From positions 4,581 to 40,646 of the forward strand of contig MU602744.1 in assembly GCA_025201865.1 (NCBI GenBank): 36,066 bases of DNA, given 5' to 3'. The position numbers and the translations under genes were made by a program. Shown one piece after another: positions 11,101 through 19,273 of the stretch. The notes below the pieces were generated by a model, which saw only the letters and a list, made by a program, of their open reading frames with translations, was not told the origin of the DNA and ran no database searches. The stretch is from Ramicandelaber brevisporus (lineage: Eukaryota > Kickxellomycota > Ramicandelaberales > Ramicandelaberaceae). Positions within the stretch are counted from its first letter, which is position 1, and each line of letters begins with the position of its first letter.

Positions 11101-13076
11101 AGCAATCAGCCTCTACTAGCGCAAGTGCAAGTGCAGGTACAACATCACTTGATATGAATGCAGTGTTCAACAATCCAGCTGCACCTTCATATGGAATGCA
11201 ACAGTCATCTCTTACTACACAAAATGAGTTTTATTCACCAACGCATCCTCAACATCAAAGTACCAGTAATGTTCATCACCGTAATATTTCGACTCCTTAT
11301 TCGCCAGTTACAACAACGCCAGTGTCCGCTCATCACCATCAGCAGCAGCAACAGCAACAGCAACAACAGCAGCAATATCAGCAACAACAGCATTCAGCTC
11401 TGTCCGCATTCAGTAACATCGGCATTGACTCTCACTCGCAATCTGGATTTTACAGTGGAAGTGGCTCTGGCGGTACTGGTCGTGTAGGCAGTGTGGATTC
11501 CTCGGCTTCAGTAGCTGCAGTGGCAGCAGCCGCGGCAGCAATGGCTGTCTCAGGCAGTCGCTCCGATAGCATCACAAATATGCTTCTGCCACTCTCTCCA
11601 CAGCTTGCACCTGCAGCCTCTTCATCCACTGTATCAAACCCACTGTTGTCTCAGCTTGGACCATCATTTGACACGCAGCCTGTTCTTGATACTAACCCAG
11701 TCCCTTCGGATACAATGCTCTCAATTGGCAGTGAAGACGATGTAGGGAGTGGTGCAGCAGGTATTGGCAGTTTCAAGAGCAGCCGTCGCCCGACAAACAT
11801 TACTACTCCAATCCCTGTTCTCACAACCGGTCACATTGATGACGAGATTATTGATGATGACACGGTTCCTGCCTACACTTCAATTATGCATCCAAATGCT
11901 GCGCGTCCGTTCAAATGCGCAATCTGTGAACAAGCATTCACGCGTAACTGCGATTTGGAACGACATGTTCGCGCACATTTGGGACAAAAGCCGCATCCGT
12001 GCATGTATTGTGGGAAACGATTCAGCCGAGCCGATGTCCTTAAACGCCACATTGCAAACACCAAAAACTGCTCACAGGCATTCGCATTAGCCAAAGGTAC
12101 ATCTGAACAGCAGCAGCAAACGTCCCCGACATCGTCTTCAAAGAAACGCGGTTCAACTTCATCTACATTGAACTCGCCTGTGTCGGCAATGTCTCCATCG
12201 ACTGTGACTGCAGCCTCAGGTGGTGGCAGTCAGCAAACGAGTGAGCGTCGAGGCGGTGGTGGACGTGGTCGCAAGCGTGGAAACAGCATCAGCACAGCCA
12301 CTCTTGCTGGTAACAATGCACCGATTGATGCTGCTGGACAGCTGAGTCTTGGTGACTCGATGGAGGCTGCTGGACGGAGAACCAGACTCGGCTCAGCCTC
12401 TGCTTCCCTCCAGCAGCAGCCACAGATAATGACTGCTGGATACACTGTGCCTCAGCAGCAAACATCGTTCTTGCCCTCACAGCAGCAACAACAGCACCAG
12501 CAACCCATCATGCACAGTGTGTCTTCTACTACATCAGCCACAACCATGTTGGGGAATATGCCTTCCATTCATCACAATATCATGTCGAGCACCAGTGACA
12601 TCCAATCGCCACAACTGCAGCTTCAGCAACCAGGTGTCTACCGCGCTCCATTCCATCAGCCTTCGCCAACTCAAATTCATGGACAGGGACTTGGCCATGG
12701 ACAAGGCAGTGGGGGCGGAGGCGGAGGAGTTGCGGCTTTTGAACAAATGTTGATGCAGAGTCCTTCAATTCCTAGTGGAGTTCCCACAACTGCTGCTGCT
12801 GCGGCCGCCGTTGCTGCTGTTGCATTACAACAACCTTCATCGTTATATTCATTACATCAAATTCCATCACTTCAACAGCAATATCAATTCCATGGCTCTT
12901 TTGCACCTCAACCGCAGCAACAGCAGCAACAGCAGCAACTGGCGCCGCAGCAACAGCAAGTATTCCAACCGTTCCAACAGCAGCAACAACAACAGCAGCA
13001 GCAGTCTCAGCAGCAACAGTTGCTTGGAATGTTTGACAGTCGGTTACGTGATAACTATCGCCCGTCTCAGCAGTAA
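8118..13076 (+). CDS. Large Q/S/A-rich C2H2-type zinc-finger transcription factor (1652 aa)
   Basis: This is a probable sequence-specific nuclear regulator. Two adjacent zinc fingers lie at residues 1265-1318. Finger 1 is C1267-x2-C1270-x12-H1283-x3-H1287. It is joined by a LGQKPHP linker to finger 2, C1295-x2-C1298-x12-H1311-x6-C1318, which is a C2HC variant. Basic stretches after the fingers (SSKKRGS, GRGRKRGNS) may be nuclear localisation signals, and an acidic patch (IDDEIIDDD) lies just before them. The rest is low complexity: polyAla near 137-150, a His/Gln run near 240-260, AS repeats near 550, polyGln near 1074-1095 and repeated polyGln at 1600-1650. This prion-like composition is typical of fungal regulators that form condensates. 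The ATG at 8118 is the first on this strand for 3.6 kb and follows an in-frame stop. No intron is evident. The family beyond fungal C2H2 is not recognised. Confidence 0.88.
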   Translation: MTALTSPAQLTTMTAVVSTPTLSSSSSLSSSQHRHHQQSPPSSATAAASVSHTLTPKESLSPRQYRQQQQQQLQKQQQQSALLVPPPPLLPYSSFVRPSETCANLVGVSSPHLSQEEEKKKEQGQEQRQAQVPATESVAAAAAAAAAPAAAASTSLTSAAFVTSASSLSPSSSSSPSQVSIPHISTPPSLVEYSPLVTAAANSTSSTLAKANHIGPFGIVGIIQEEEKEEEPTDLDTIGDHQHHHQHQHQHQHQLHQHGHSLLHPSIITPSFSSSDTNSTPSVKSTTAAASAPSTTTAVQPKQQKQQQARASLRPQALSLSPLPLHCASVNNSNNINVNFNSALNINSGAAVPAYPTTSHSTPTASSSSSTSITNIIANHHQFLPSTPLSTISLTSVSSAIIHPSTKFTQHYSSSPSSSSSSSSAATAAAATAAATALANRNSIIPSTSSSASASVAVTPSIHLGDIGLGLELAKLGTILTPVADRSCYSSDSLLLQSQPPLLTSDLQTGSPLTVLSQVASTVLGHHPYPHSMSSANNPADNINVPASSSASASASASNTAVAATMAPSAFILDPVHAGMTNSPSSVNSATPLAATMPPRNDHRLGSIVKTERQSSVAAAPGSQTATLLDIALGESTATLGHPFAGLSPLPSGSASSGGTAGTVSGAMASAAALQHDLLGSEGFDLASVAGGSALPIGLHSTAPLSELDGDQSTSNLSMHSYGGVGSSALGGAPVAASSTTTAATARGNIASPVPSLRIEPLHSVPPRQQQQQQQHQPVSSRTASSSKKSSKSSLKGLAVSHMPISAPTTPDPSVHLSNYLANLSPAVSTSTAAARVATHQNSPLGPVSHQLSPSVISSAITATTLGYPGQTTPMTAPADFTRMSMDHFRSLTTSTTGEQQQQSGMSIVAGDTGRNSLDMAMGMDLVEGLYSIAGTTTAAMTSTTAASDATNAVNTNNSGSIVRGGMAARSSISVLTSIAESMQGVPLLRQQQNQQSASTSASASAGTTSLDMNAVFNNPAAPSYGMQQSSLTTQNEFYSPTHPQHQSTSNVHHRNISTPYSPVTTTPVSAHHHQQQQQQQQQQQQYQQQQHSALSAFSNIGIDSHSQSGFYSGSGSGGTGRVGSVDSSASVAAVAAAAAAMAVSGSRSDSITNMLLPLSPQLAPAASSSTVSNPLLSQLGPSFDTQPVLDTNPVPSDTMLSIGSEDDVGSGAAGIGSFKSSRRPTNITTPIPVLTTGHIDDEIIDDDTVPAYTSIMHPNAARPFKCAICEQAFTRNCDLERHVRAHLGQKPHPCMYCGKRFSRADVLKRHIANTKNCSQAFALAKGTSEQQQQTSPTSSSKKRGSTSSTLNSPVSAMSPSTVTAASGGGSQQTSERRGGGGRGRKRGNSISTATLAGNNAPIDAAGQLSLGDSMEAAGRRTRLGSASASLQQQPQIMTAGYTVPQQQTSFLPSQQQQQHQQPIMHSVSSTTSATTMLGNMPSIHHNIMSSTSDIQSPQLQLQQPGVYRAPFHQPSPTQIHGQGLGHGQGSGGGGGGVAAFEQMLMQSPSIPSGVPTTAAAAAAVAAVALQQPSSLYSLHQIPSLQQQYQFHGSFAPQPQQQQQQQQLAPQQQQVFQPFQQQQQQQQQQSQQQQLLGMFDSRLRDNYRPSQQ

Positions 13077-13597
13077 TAATAAATCTCCCCCACTTTTCTT
13101 CCCACTTTCCTCTTCTTTCCTTTCCTTTCCTCTTTTTATGCTTAGTGCCTTTACTTCGTCTCGTCTGCTTCGCTCGATATTTTTTTGATTCACTTTTATT
13201 TGCTCATATGTAGAGTTTTTATATGATTCACCCTCCACTTCATCTCACTTCCTTTGCTCGCTTTTCATTCCATTCCCTTATCCTCTTTTGTGTCTTTGCC
13301 CTTTTATTTCATTTCATTTCAGTACCCGTTTTATTTATTAATTAATGAACACCATCACATATATCATTGACAAGATTTAACTCAGTAATGATGAAGCTTC
13401 AACTTAATAAAACAAATAGAGTTATAAGAATAGTAATAATAATATAAAATACAATGTGTGAAAATTAGGAGATAGAGTTTATTATAATTAGACAGTACTA
13501 AACAGGATAAGTAAAATATGAGATGTGACTTGTGACTTGTGACTTGTGACTTGTGACTTGTGATATAGAGTGAAGTGATTCCAAAGAAAAAAAATCA
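13077..13597. other. Convergent 3' region with AATAAA signals and 7-bp repeats
   Basis: This is the shared 3' region of two convergent genes. A plus-strand AATAAA at 13406-13411 could serve the zinc-finger gene. A minus-strand AATAAA (13483-13478) could serve the telobox gene, so the two transcripts would end about 70 bp apart. A GTGACTT repeat at 13525-13563 lies in the 3' UTR of the telobox gene. I see no other gene. Confidence 0.55.
13525..13563. repeat. Tandem GTGACTT repeat (7 bp, about 5.6 copies)
   Basis: Five perfect GTGACTT units followed by GTGA lie within the predicted 3' UTR of the minus-strand telobox gene. On the mRNA the unit reads AAGUCAC. Confidence 0.9.
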
Positions 13598-16500
13598 TTA
13601 AAAATACTCCTTGCCAAACCGTTTCTTTAGAGCCTTTGCATTCCATGGAATGACTGGTTCGTGGCGACGCTGACAAGCTTTTGCCAAGTTTCTGGCTTTA
13701 TCTTTGAGATCACATGCGTTTCGACCTATAAACACAGCCTTGTGATCATTCAAGATATCAGACCAGCTAATACCATTGACTTGGACTCCATCTTCGTTAA
13801 ATGCTTTCATCAATTCTTGCTTGAGAGTTTCGATTTCTTCCAACTCAAATCCACGTCCTTTACGAACAATCTCCTCAGTCTCAATACCGCCTTCCACTCG
13901 GTTCTTCCAAGCTGATGGAGGTCCTCTGTAGTTACCACCACCACTCTTTTCAGCACTAATTGATGATAATGATGATGTTGGTGCTGGTCCAGCCACTGAT
14001 TTCTTCTTTTGATTTGCTGCCGATATGGCTGCGAATGACGACAAAGGTAAAACCTTTTTTGTTGACTTGGCGTTTGATTCCATAACTAGTTCATCCTCAT
14101 CAACGTCAGCCACATGACTGCCATAGCGATACTTCTTTTGCACTTGAACAACCACTGGCTTAACATCCTTGTTGCCATTGTGATCATCTTCATCTTCATC
14201 GTGGTCCTCTTCGAATTCATCGCGACCACGTTTACCAGGCTTGGCAACCACAGTGTTCTGACGGTTATTCACGATACTCTGCTGATGACTGAGAAGCCCT
14301 GGCTGCTGCTGTTGTTGCTGTTGCTGTTGCAGCTGTAGTGTTGTATTACTATTTGCTGTAGCTGCGCGTGAATTTTTGAAAATCAAATCCCGGATTGCAT
14401 TATCTCTTCTGTTGGCCTTTGAACGATCCGTTTTGCCATCCTCATAAGCCTGATCAATTGCTGCGGCAGCCTCTGTAAAATGCTCATTAATCACATCATC
14501 TGTAAGCTTCAGCATATCAATAGTACAATTTGCATGCTCGTTTATGTTTGCAATATCATGTGCACTAAATTTCAACTCAATCAACTTTGCCATGTCAGCG
14601 CTGCCATCCTCATCGTAAATTTCCTCTTCCATTTTATCACTTTCATCAATTGAGTTCTGATTACTTTTAGTACTGTCCTTCTTCTTCTTGCCACCCTGCT
14701 TGCTGCTCTTCTTAGTATCCTCATCTTTATCATCCAAATAATCTTCATCATTCTCTTTATCATCTTCATCATTCTCTTTATCATTCTCCTCCTCATTCTC
14801 TTCACCATTCTCTTCATCATTCTCTTCACCAGCAGTAGATTTGACTGATCTCGATTTTGACACACTGGTTTGTGGCAAGTTCTGGATGCGAGCATCAACC
14901 TCAGTAATAATTTCATCATCCATCATACATACCAGTTCATGCAATGCATTGAGTGCTTCAATTTGGCACTGTGCGTGCTTTGAGTGATGTTCAGTATCGT
15001 CCCTATTCAACTGCTTTATCACTTTATCAGCTTTTCTTGTGCATTTATTGATGATTTTCTGGACATCTTTGGATATAATTTGATCTGAGCCATCCGACCA
15101 GCTTGCATTTGTCCACTCCTCATAAATGTCAATTATCTGTCTGCTAATATATTTGATAAATTCTTTCTGTATTTCACCATCACCATCACCATACCCATCA
15201 CTGTCATCACCGCTGTCATAATTGTCATCATTACCTTTGCTACTCTTACGCTTCGATGACTTGCTCTTGCTTGACTTTTCACAAAGTGGACCAGTTAATT
15301 CTCCAATAACTAATAAATGAGTAATGAGTTCCAGTGCTTTACTCATCTTGTGATCCAACTCGTCATTGCTGTGATCTTGCATTGCTCGATATGCCATAAA
15401 CTGTGTGAAAAATGTACAGATTGCATGTTTATACGCTTTAATTGCTACAAGAGCTGCTTCGCATTTATCATCTGCCTTTTTGTTTCTTCTATTAGTGCTG
15501 TTGCCATCATCATCAATATTACTAACTGGGCGAGAACGGTGGTCAATATAAATACGCAACTCTGGGAATAGTATATAGCGAGCCAACAGTGCAAAATTGA
15601 ATACAGTGGAATCCAAGTCATTGTCCAGTTTCTTCAGTGGTAAAAATGACATTATATCAACTGGAGTTGCATCTGTTAACTTTGAGCGATGCTGTTCGAG
15701 TGCAATACAAACAGTCTTGATTCCACGGATACTTTGAAGACGTCCAATGATTGCTGTCGGTGATTTATCACTGCGAGTCTGCACTCTGCTGCTGCTATTG
15801 TCTGGTTGCAAACTACAGTGAATCCAGGATATTAAATTCAAAGCATCTTCAACTGGCGTTCCACTAGTACCAAGTCCAATGTCACCAATGTTATTCTCAC
15901 GATTAGCTGGTCCTTTAGAATCTGTTGCAGTCTTATCCTCAATAGCTTCATCATCCTTATCATCCACCTCCACTTCTTCCTCCATTTCCTCTTCCACTTC
16001 TTCTTCTAATTCCTCTTCTTCTCCATCGTTATCGTCATCATCATTACCATCCTTACCAACTTTTCCAGTGACAGAATTTGGATCAATGACTGGAGGAGGT
16101 GTAAGAACTGGAGGTTTGGCGCCAGCAGCATCATCGTCGTTATCATCCGATACTTCAATATCAGGCTCTTCGCCGTCATCATGATCAGCTGATTGCACTG
16201 GCTGTGATGGAGCAGTTGCTGACTTTGATTTGCTAGCCTTTGCTGGCGATGGTGGTAATGGCGGTGGGAGTGCCATGAGAGTTAATAATGATGCAGATGG
16301 CTTCTTCTGGAGAGTCTGCTGTTTGTTCTTGCGCTGTTGACGAGTGCGTGCCAGTGGAGATGACGCTGGCTGATGTTGTTGTTGTTGCTTCTGCTGTTGA
16401 CGTGGTGATGGCATACTGAACTGTATGTCAGCATCTTCTTCTTCGGTGGCCACTGGAGCACGATGCTCAGTATCCAACTGCTCACCATCCTCCTCAGATG

Positions 16501-17122
16501 CATCCGGTGACTCGGATGCGCTAGATTTGCCCTCATCCAATGGTGGCGGTTCCGGTGCTGATATCTTGCGATGCTTCGACTTGTGCTTCTTCGCGGTGAT
16601 GGTAGAATGCTCCTCAGCTTCAGACTCCGCCTTTTCAGATGCACTGGAGTTGCCTTCATCCAATGATGGCGGTTCGGGAGCAATTACCTTTGGCTTACGA
16701 CGTGGCTGTCGACGCGATGTCACCTTCTTACCCTCAGCTGCACCTGATGCTTTGCTTGGTGGCGGCAAGCTCACGACACTGGACACAGTCTGCTGGCCGC
16801 GACGCGCTTTCGACTGCAGGGACTTTTGCTGTTGAATCTGCTGGACCTGTTGCACCTGCTCTTCGTCTTCCTCGTCGTCGGGTTCAACCTCTGACGCGTC
16901 TGACTTGCCCATGTCAAGCGACGGCGGCTCTGGAACTCGGTTGCGACGCCTTTTGGACTTGCCAGATGCCGTTGTCATTTGCTGCGGATTTTTCTGTTGC
17001 TGTTGAATCTGGGCGGTATGGCGCGTATGATGGCCGCGAGTAGAAGATGCCGCGGTCGACTGTTGTTGCTGTTGCTGCTGCTGTTGTTGCTGCTGAGAAC
17101 CGGCAGGACGAGTCTTTGGCAT
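13598..17122 (-). CDS. Telobox/Myb-like protein, possible TRF/Tbf1-type telomere or general regulatory factor (1174 aa)
   Basis: The C-terminus (about 1089-1174) resembles a telobox Myb domain. It has a helix ending in SWSDIL, then RNACDLKDKARN at about 1135-1145, close to the VDLKDKWRN signature of TRF1/TRF2, Taz1 and Tbf1, but with Ala in place of the Trp. The middle (about 424-830) is helix-rich and interrupted by Lys/Ser and acidic loops. TRF-type proteins carry a TRFH dimerisation domain in this position, but I cannot confirm the fold. The N-terminus has polyGln (10-21) and three copies of a basic cluster followed by EPPSLDxGxSxASE (about 65-78, 150-163, 191-204), then Glu/Asp tracts. 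The ATG at 17122 is chosen; the frame stays open to 17347 only through a CA repeat. The likely role is double-stranded telomeric or promoter DNA binding in the nucleus. The telobox match is good; the telomere role is inference. Confidence 0.75.
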   Translation of the reverse strand: MPKTRPAGSQQQQQQQQQQQQSTAASSTRGHHTRHTAQIQQQQKNPQQMTTASGKSKRRRNRVPEPPSLDMGKSDASEVEPDDEEDEEQVQQVQQIQQQKSLQSKARRGQQTVSSVVSLPPPSKASGAAEGKKVTSRRQPRRKPKVIAPEPPSLDEGNSSASEKAESEAEEHSTITAKKHKSKHRKISAPEPPPLDEGKSSASESPDASEEDGEQLDTEHRAPVATEEEDADIQFSMPSPRQQQKQQQQHQPASSPLARTRQQRKNKQQTLQKKPSASLLTLMALPPPLPPSPAKASKSKSATAPSQPVQSADHDDGEEPDIEVSDDNDDDAAGAKPPVLTPPPVIDPNSVTGKVGKDGNDDDDNDGEEEELEEEVEEEMEEEVEVDDKDDEAIEDKTATDSKGPANRENNIGDIGLGTSGTPVEDALNLISWIHCSLQPDNSSSRVQTRSDKSPTAIIGRLQSIRGIKTVCIALEQHRSKLTDATPVDIMSFLPLKKLDNDLDSTVFNFALLARYILFPELRIYIDHRSRPVSNIDDDGNSTNRRNKKADDKCEAALVAIKAYKHAICTFFTQFMAYRAMQDHSNDELDHKMSKALELITHLLVIGELTGPLCEKSSKSKSSKRKSSKGNDDNYDSGDDSDGYGDGDGEIQKEFIKYISRQIIDIYEEWTNASWSDGSDQIISKDVQKIINKCTRKADKVIKQLNRDDTEHHSKHAQCQIEALNALHELVCMMDDEIITEVDARIQNLPQTSVSKSRSVKSTAGEENDEENGEENEEENDKENDEDDKENDEDYLDDKDEDTKKSSKQGGKKKKDSTKSNQNSIDESDKMEEEIYDEDGSADMAKLIELKFSAHDIANINEHANCTIDMLKLTDDVINEHFTEAAAAIDQAYEDGKTDRSKANRRDNAIRDLIFKNSRAATANSNTTLQLQQQQQQQQQPGLLSHQQSIVNNRQNTVVAKPGKRGRDEFEEDHDEDEDDHNGNKDVKPVVVQVQKKYRYGSHVADVDEDELVMESNAKSTKKVLPLSSFAAISAANQKKKSVAGPAPTSSLSSISAEKSGGGNYRGPPSAWKNRVEGGIETEEIVRKGRGFELEEIETLKQELMKAFNEDGVQVNGISWSDILNDHKAVFIGRNACDLKDKARNLAKACQRRHEPVIPWNAKALKKRFGKEYF

Positions 17123-17299
17123 GCTGTCAAGATGGAGACTCGCTAAAGTCGCTTTGTGTTTTGGAGTAAAAAAAAAAAAGCTGTGATGCAGAAGGAGAAG
17201 AACGTGAGCGGAAAGAGAGAGAAAAGCAGAGGAGACCTGACCCTGACCCTGTGCACACGAGAGAAGCGCGTGCGAGGAGGAGTGTGAAGGTGTTGTGAT

Positions 17300-17342
<43 letters not shown>

Positions 17343-17587
17343 GCCACCCTGTGTCACTGACCAGAGTAACAACACTCGTAGACTAGTCCCAATCACAGTC
17401 ATAGCAACTGAGGCTCATTCTGTCAAGCTGTTTCTTTGACAAAAAAAAGCATGTCTTGCAACCTCCTTGCTAAAGCAACACAAACACAAAACAAATACAT
17501 ATTGACACCGTCCACAGTATGAGCATACGTTCGTTCAAATAGTGCATAGATAAACTGAATAATTATTGATAAAGATGAGAACAATGT
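17123..17587. other. Upstream region of the telobox gene, with CA repeat and CCCTGA repeat
   Basis: This stretch lies between two minus-strand genes. It carries the telobox gene's promoter and leader and the downstream end of the membrane-protein gene region. On the minus strand there is no ATG from 17123 to 17399. It contains the 14-mer CTGACCCTGACCCT at 17237-17250, which is TCAGGG-like on the gene strand, and a CA repeat at 17302-17338. Confidence 0.5.
17302..17338. repeat. (CA)n dinucleotide microsatellite
   Basis: An uninterrupted CA run of about 18 units lies about 180 bp upstream of the telobox gene's ATG. It reads as (GT)n on the gene strand and explains the artefactual CVCVCV peptide in that frame. 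Confidence 0.95.
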
Positions 17588-18403
17588 TTAATACTTCTCG
17601 GATTCGGAGGCAGTGGTCACAATGACCGTCTCATTTGCCACAGAAGACGAGGCACCCACTCGGATAGCCGTGGCACGCTGAAGCTGGATAACTTGCAACA
17701 CACTCCAGAGCAACTGCAGCACTGCCAACACCAGCGCAGATACAGCTCCTCCAATCAACACACGGCACTCGGCAAGGATATGGGAAGCATCACCAAAAGC
17801 AGACGATAGTAATGCCGGGTTCGGCTTGACTTCAGCAGCCCACGGGCCGTTGCCAGGAGGCCAGGGGAACTGGCGTTTGTGCAGCGCTCTTTCGTTGCTG
17901 CAGTCGATATTGTGAAGAATGACAAATGTCAAAACAGCAGCCAGCTTGGCCAGGAGTGCAATGAACACGGATCCGGCGATGCGATACTTGCTGTGGCTTG
18001 CACAGGCTCCACGAGCCACTGCTGGTGGTGACTGGAGATGGGTAGCAAGATAGCTGTTTTGACGTTCAGGAGAGGTTGACGGAAGTGGTGGCGTAGTGAC
18101 TGAAGAAGAATGGCGGAGATACCGCAAAGCCTTTACAAAGCGAATGGCCAAAAATATACTGAGTATGGCGCTTGGTAGAGCCACTAGAAGTGTTGCAGAA
18201 ATGTACAGAATCAGTGAAGGCACTGACTGAGACCCTGAGCGCTCCTCTGTGATAGACTGCAAGTTGCGCTGAGTGACAGCCGTGACAAACGAGTAGAGGT
18301 AGAGGACAAACACAGAAACAGAGGCTAGGAATTGGAGTGGCAGCAAGCCGGCAGATATTTTGGGCAGCACACCTGCGCAGCGTCCTCGATAGCAAGTAGC
18401 CAT
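17588..18403 (-). CDS. Four-TM membrane protein, MARVEL/SUR7-like topology (271 aa)
   Basis: The protein has four hydrophobic segments at about 18-43, 62-90, 142-164 and 213-240. A Pro/Ser/Thr-rich cytoplasmic-type loop (about 100-138) lies between TM2 and TM3. The loop between TM3 and TM4 has two cysteines (168 and 213) and a Trp/Pro-rich stretch (RQFPWPPGNGPW). A short polar tail ends the protein. This topology resembles fungal MARVEL- or SUR7/claudin-like plasma-membrane proteins, but I do not see the SUR7 signature, so function is unassigned. The ATG at 18403 is the first on the transcript after a TATA box at 18795-18788. Further upstream the frame only encodes Thr/His strings from a microsatellite. 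The CA repeat at 18479-18522 falls in the leader. Confidence 0.72.
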   Translation of the reverse strand: MATCYRGRCAGVLPKISAGLLPLQFLASVSVFVLYLYSFVTAVTQRNLQSITEERSGSQSVPSLILYISATLLVALPSAILSIFLAIRFVKALRYLRHSSSVTTPPLPSTSPERQNSYLATHLQSPPAVARGACASHSKYRIAGSVFIALLAKLAAVLTFVILHNIDCSNERALHKRQFPWPPGNGPWAAEVKPNPALLSSAFGDASHILAECRVLIGGAVSALVLAVLQLLWSVLQVIQLQRATAIRVGASSSVANETVIVTTASESEKY

Positions 18404-18474
18404 TGGTTGGTGCAAGAGAGAGGTGGAGGTGGGGTGGCTGTGGTGAGTTGTGGTGGTGATTTGTATGGAGGAAA

Positions 18475-18478
<4 letters not shown>

Positions 18479-18522
<44 letters not shown>
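18479..18522. repeat. (TG)22 microsatellite in the membrane-protein leader
   Basis: A perfect 44-bp TG run lies between the TATA box at 18795-18788 and the ATG at 18403. The mRNA leader would therefore carry a (CA)22 tract. Its length is likely to vary between strains. Confidence 0.95.
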
Positions 18523-18525
<3 letters not shown>

Positions 18526-18787
18526 CAAGGGATGGTAGGATAAGAGAGAAGAGACAGACAGATAGATAGAATGCAATTCCGAAAGATGTGCGTGGGTAGG
18601 ACGTGCACTTGAGTGGTGAATGGTGAATGGATAAATACAGTGAGCTCTTTTTGGGGGGAGGGAGGAGAGGGATGAAAGTGTATGGGAAATGACTTTGGAA
18701 GGCAAAAAGAGAAGAAAGGCGTGCGTGCGAAATTAGTTTGCCACAACGGCTACAGCAACAAGAGCGAGGGAAAAAGTGATGTGAGGG

Positions 18788-18795
18788 TTTATATA
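18788..18795 (-). promoter_or_regulatory. TATA box of the four-TM protein gene
   Basis: The minus strand reads TATATAAA about 385 bp upstream of the ATG at 18403. No ATG occurs on the minus strand from 18404 to 18914, so a transcript starting just downstream of this box would have an ATG-free leader of roughly 350 nt. Confidence 0.55.
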
Positions 18796-18980
18796 TGCGA
18801 ATATGGGTGTGTGTGAGTGTGTGTGATGTCGGAGAAGACAAAGGCAGCGGAATTAGAGTAAAAATAAAAGCAGCAGGCGAAGCAAGTGAAGAGCAGAGCG
18901 GCGTTCTTGTAACCCATCGAAGGCTGATGACTGTGAGTCCGTTTTAACAGTGGGGCAGCGCAACACACACACACACACAC

Positions 18981-19273
18981 TTACTTACACACACACTTAC
19001 ATACATAACATGAACCTCCTAGTCAAACACCAAAACGAGAGAGAGAGAGAGAACAACAGAGTTCTCCGACCCACACACACTTACTTACACACACACTTAC
19101 ATACATAACATGAACCTCCTAGTCAAACACCAAAACGAGAGAGAGAGAGAGAACAACAGAGTTCTCCGACCCACACACACTTACTTACACACACACTTAC
19201 ATACATAACATGAACCTCCTAGTCAAACACCAAAACGAGAGAGAGAGAGAGAACAACAGAGTTCTCCGACCCA
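18981..19273. repeat. Perfect 100-bp tandem repeat, 2.93 copies
   Basis: Units begin at 18981, 19081 and 19181, and the third ends near 19273. All copies look identical in sequence. Each unit holds ACTTAC/CA-rich sequence, a non-repetitive core (ATGAACCTCCTAGTCAAAC), an 18-bp GA run and GTTCTCCGACCC. It lies in the divergent promoter region between the four-TM gene (-) and the MFS gene (+). Perfect identity implies recent expansion or homogenisation, or an assembly artefact. Confidence 0.95.

Noticed and set aside
17123-17347. N-terminal extension of the telobox protein starting with a Cys-Val repeat
   Set aside because: It is translated from the (CA)n microsatellite and a CT-rich leader. 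The protein-like composition begins at the ATG at 17122.
18981-19273. CRISPR-like array
   Set aside because: The units are contiguous 100-bp tandem repeats without spacers, in a eukaryotic promoter region.
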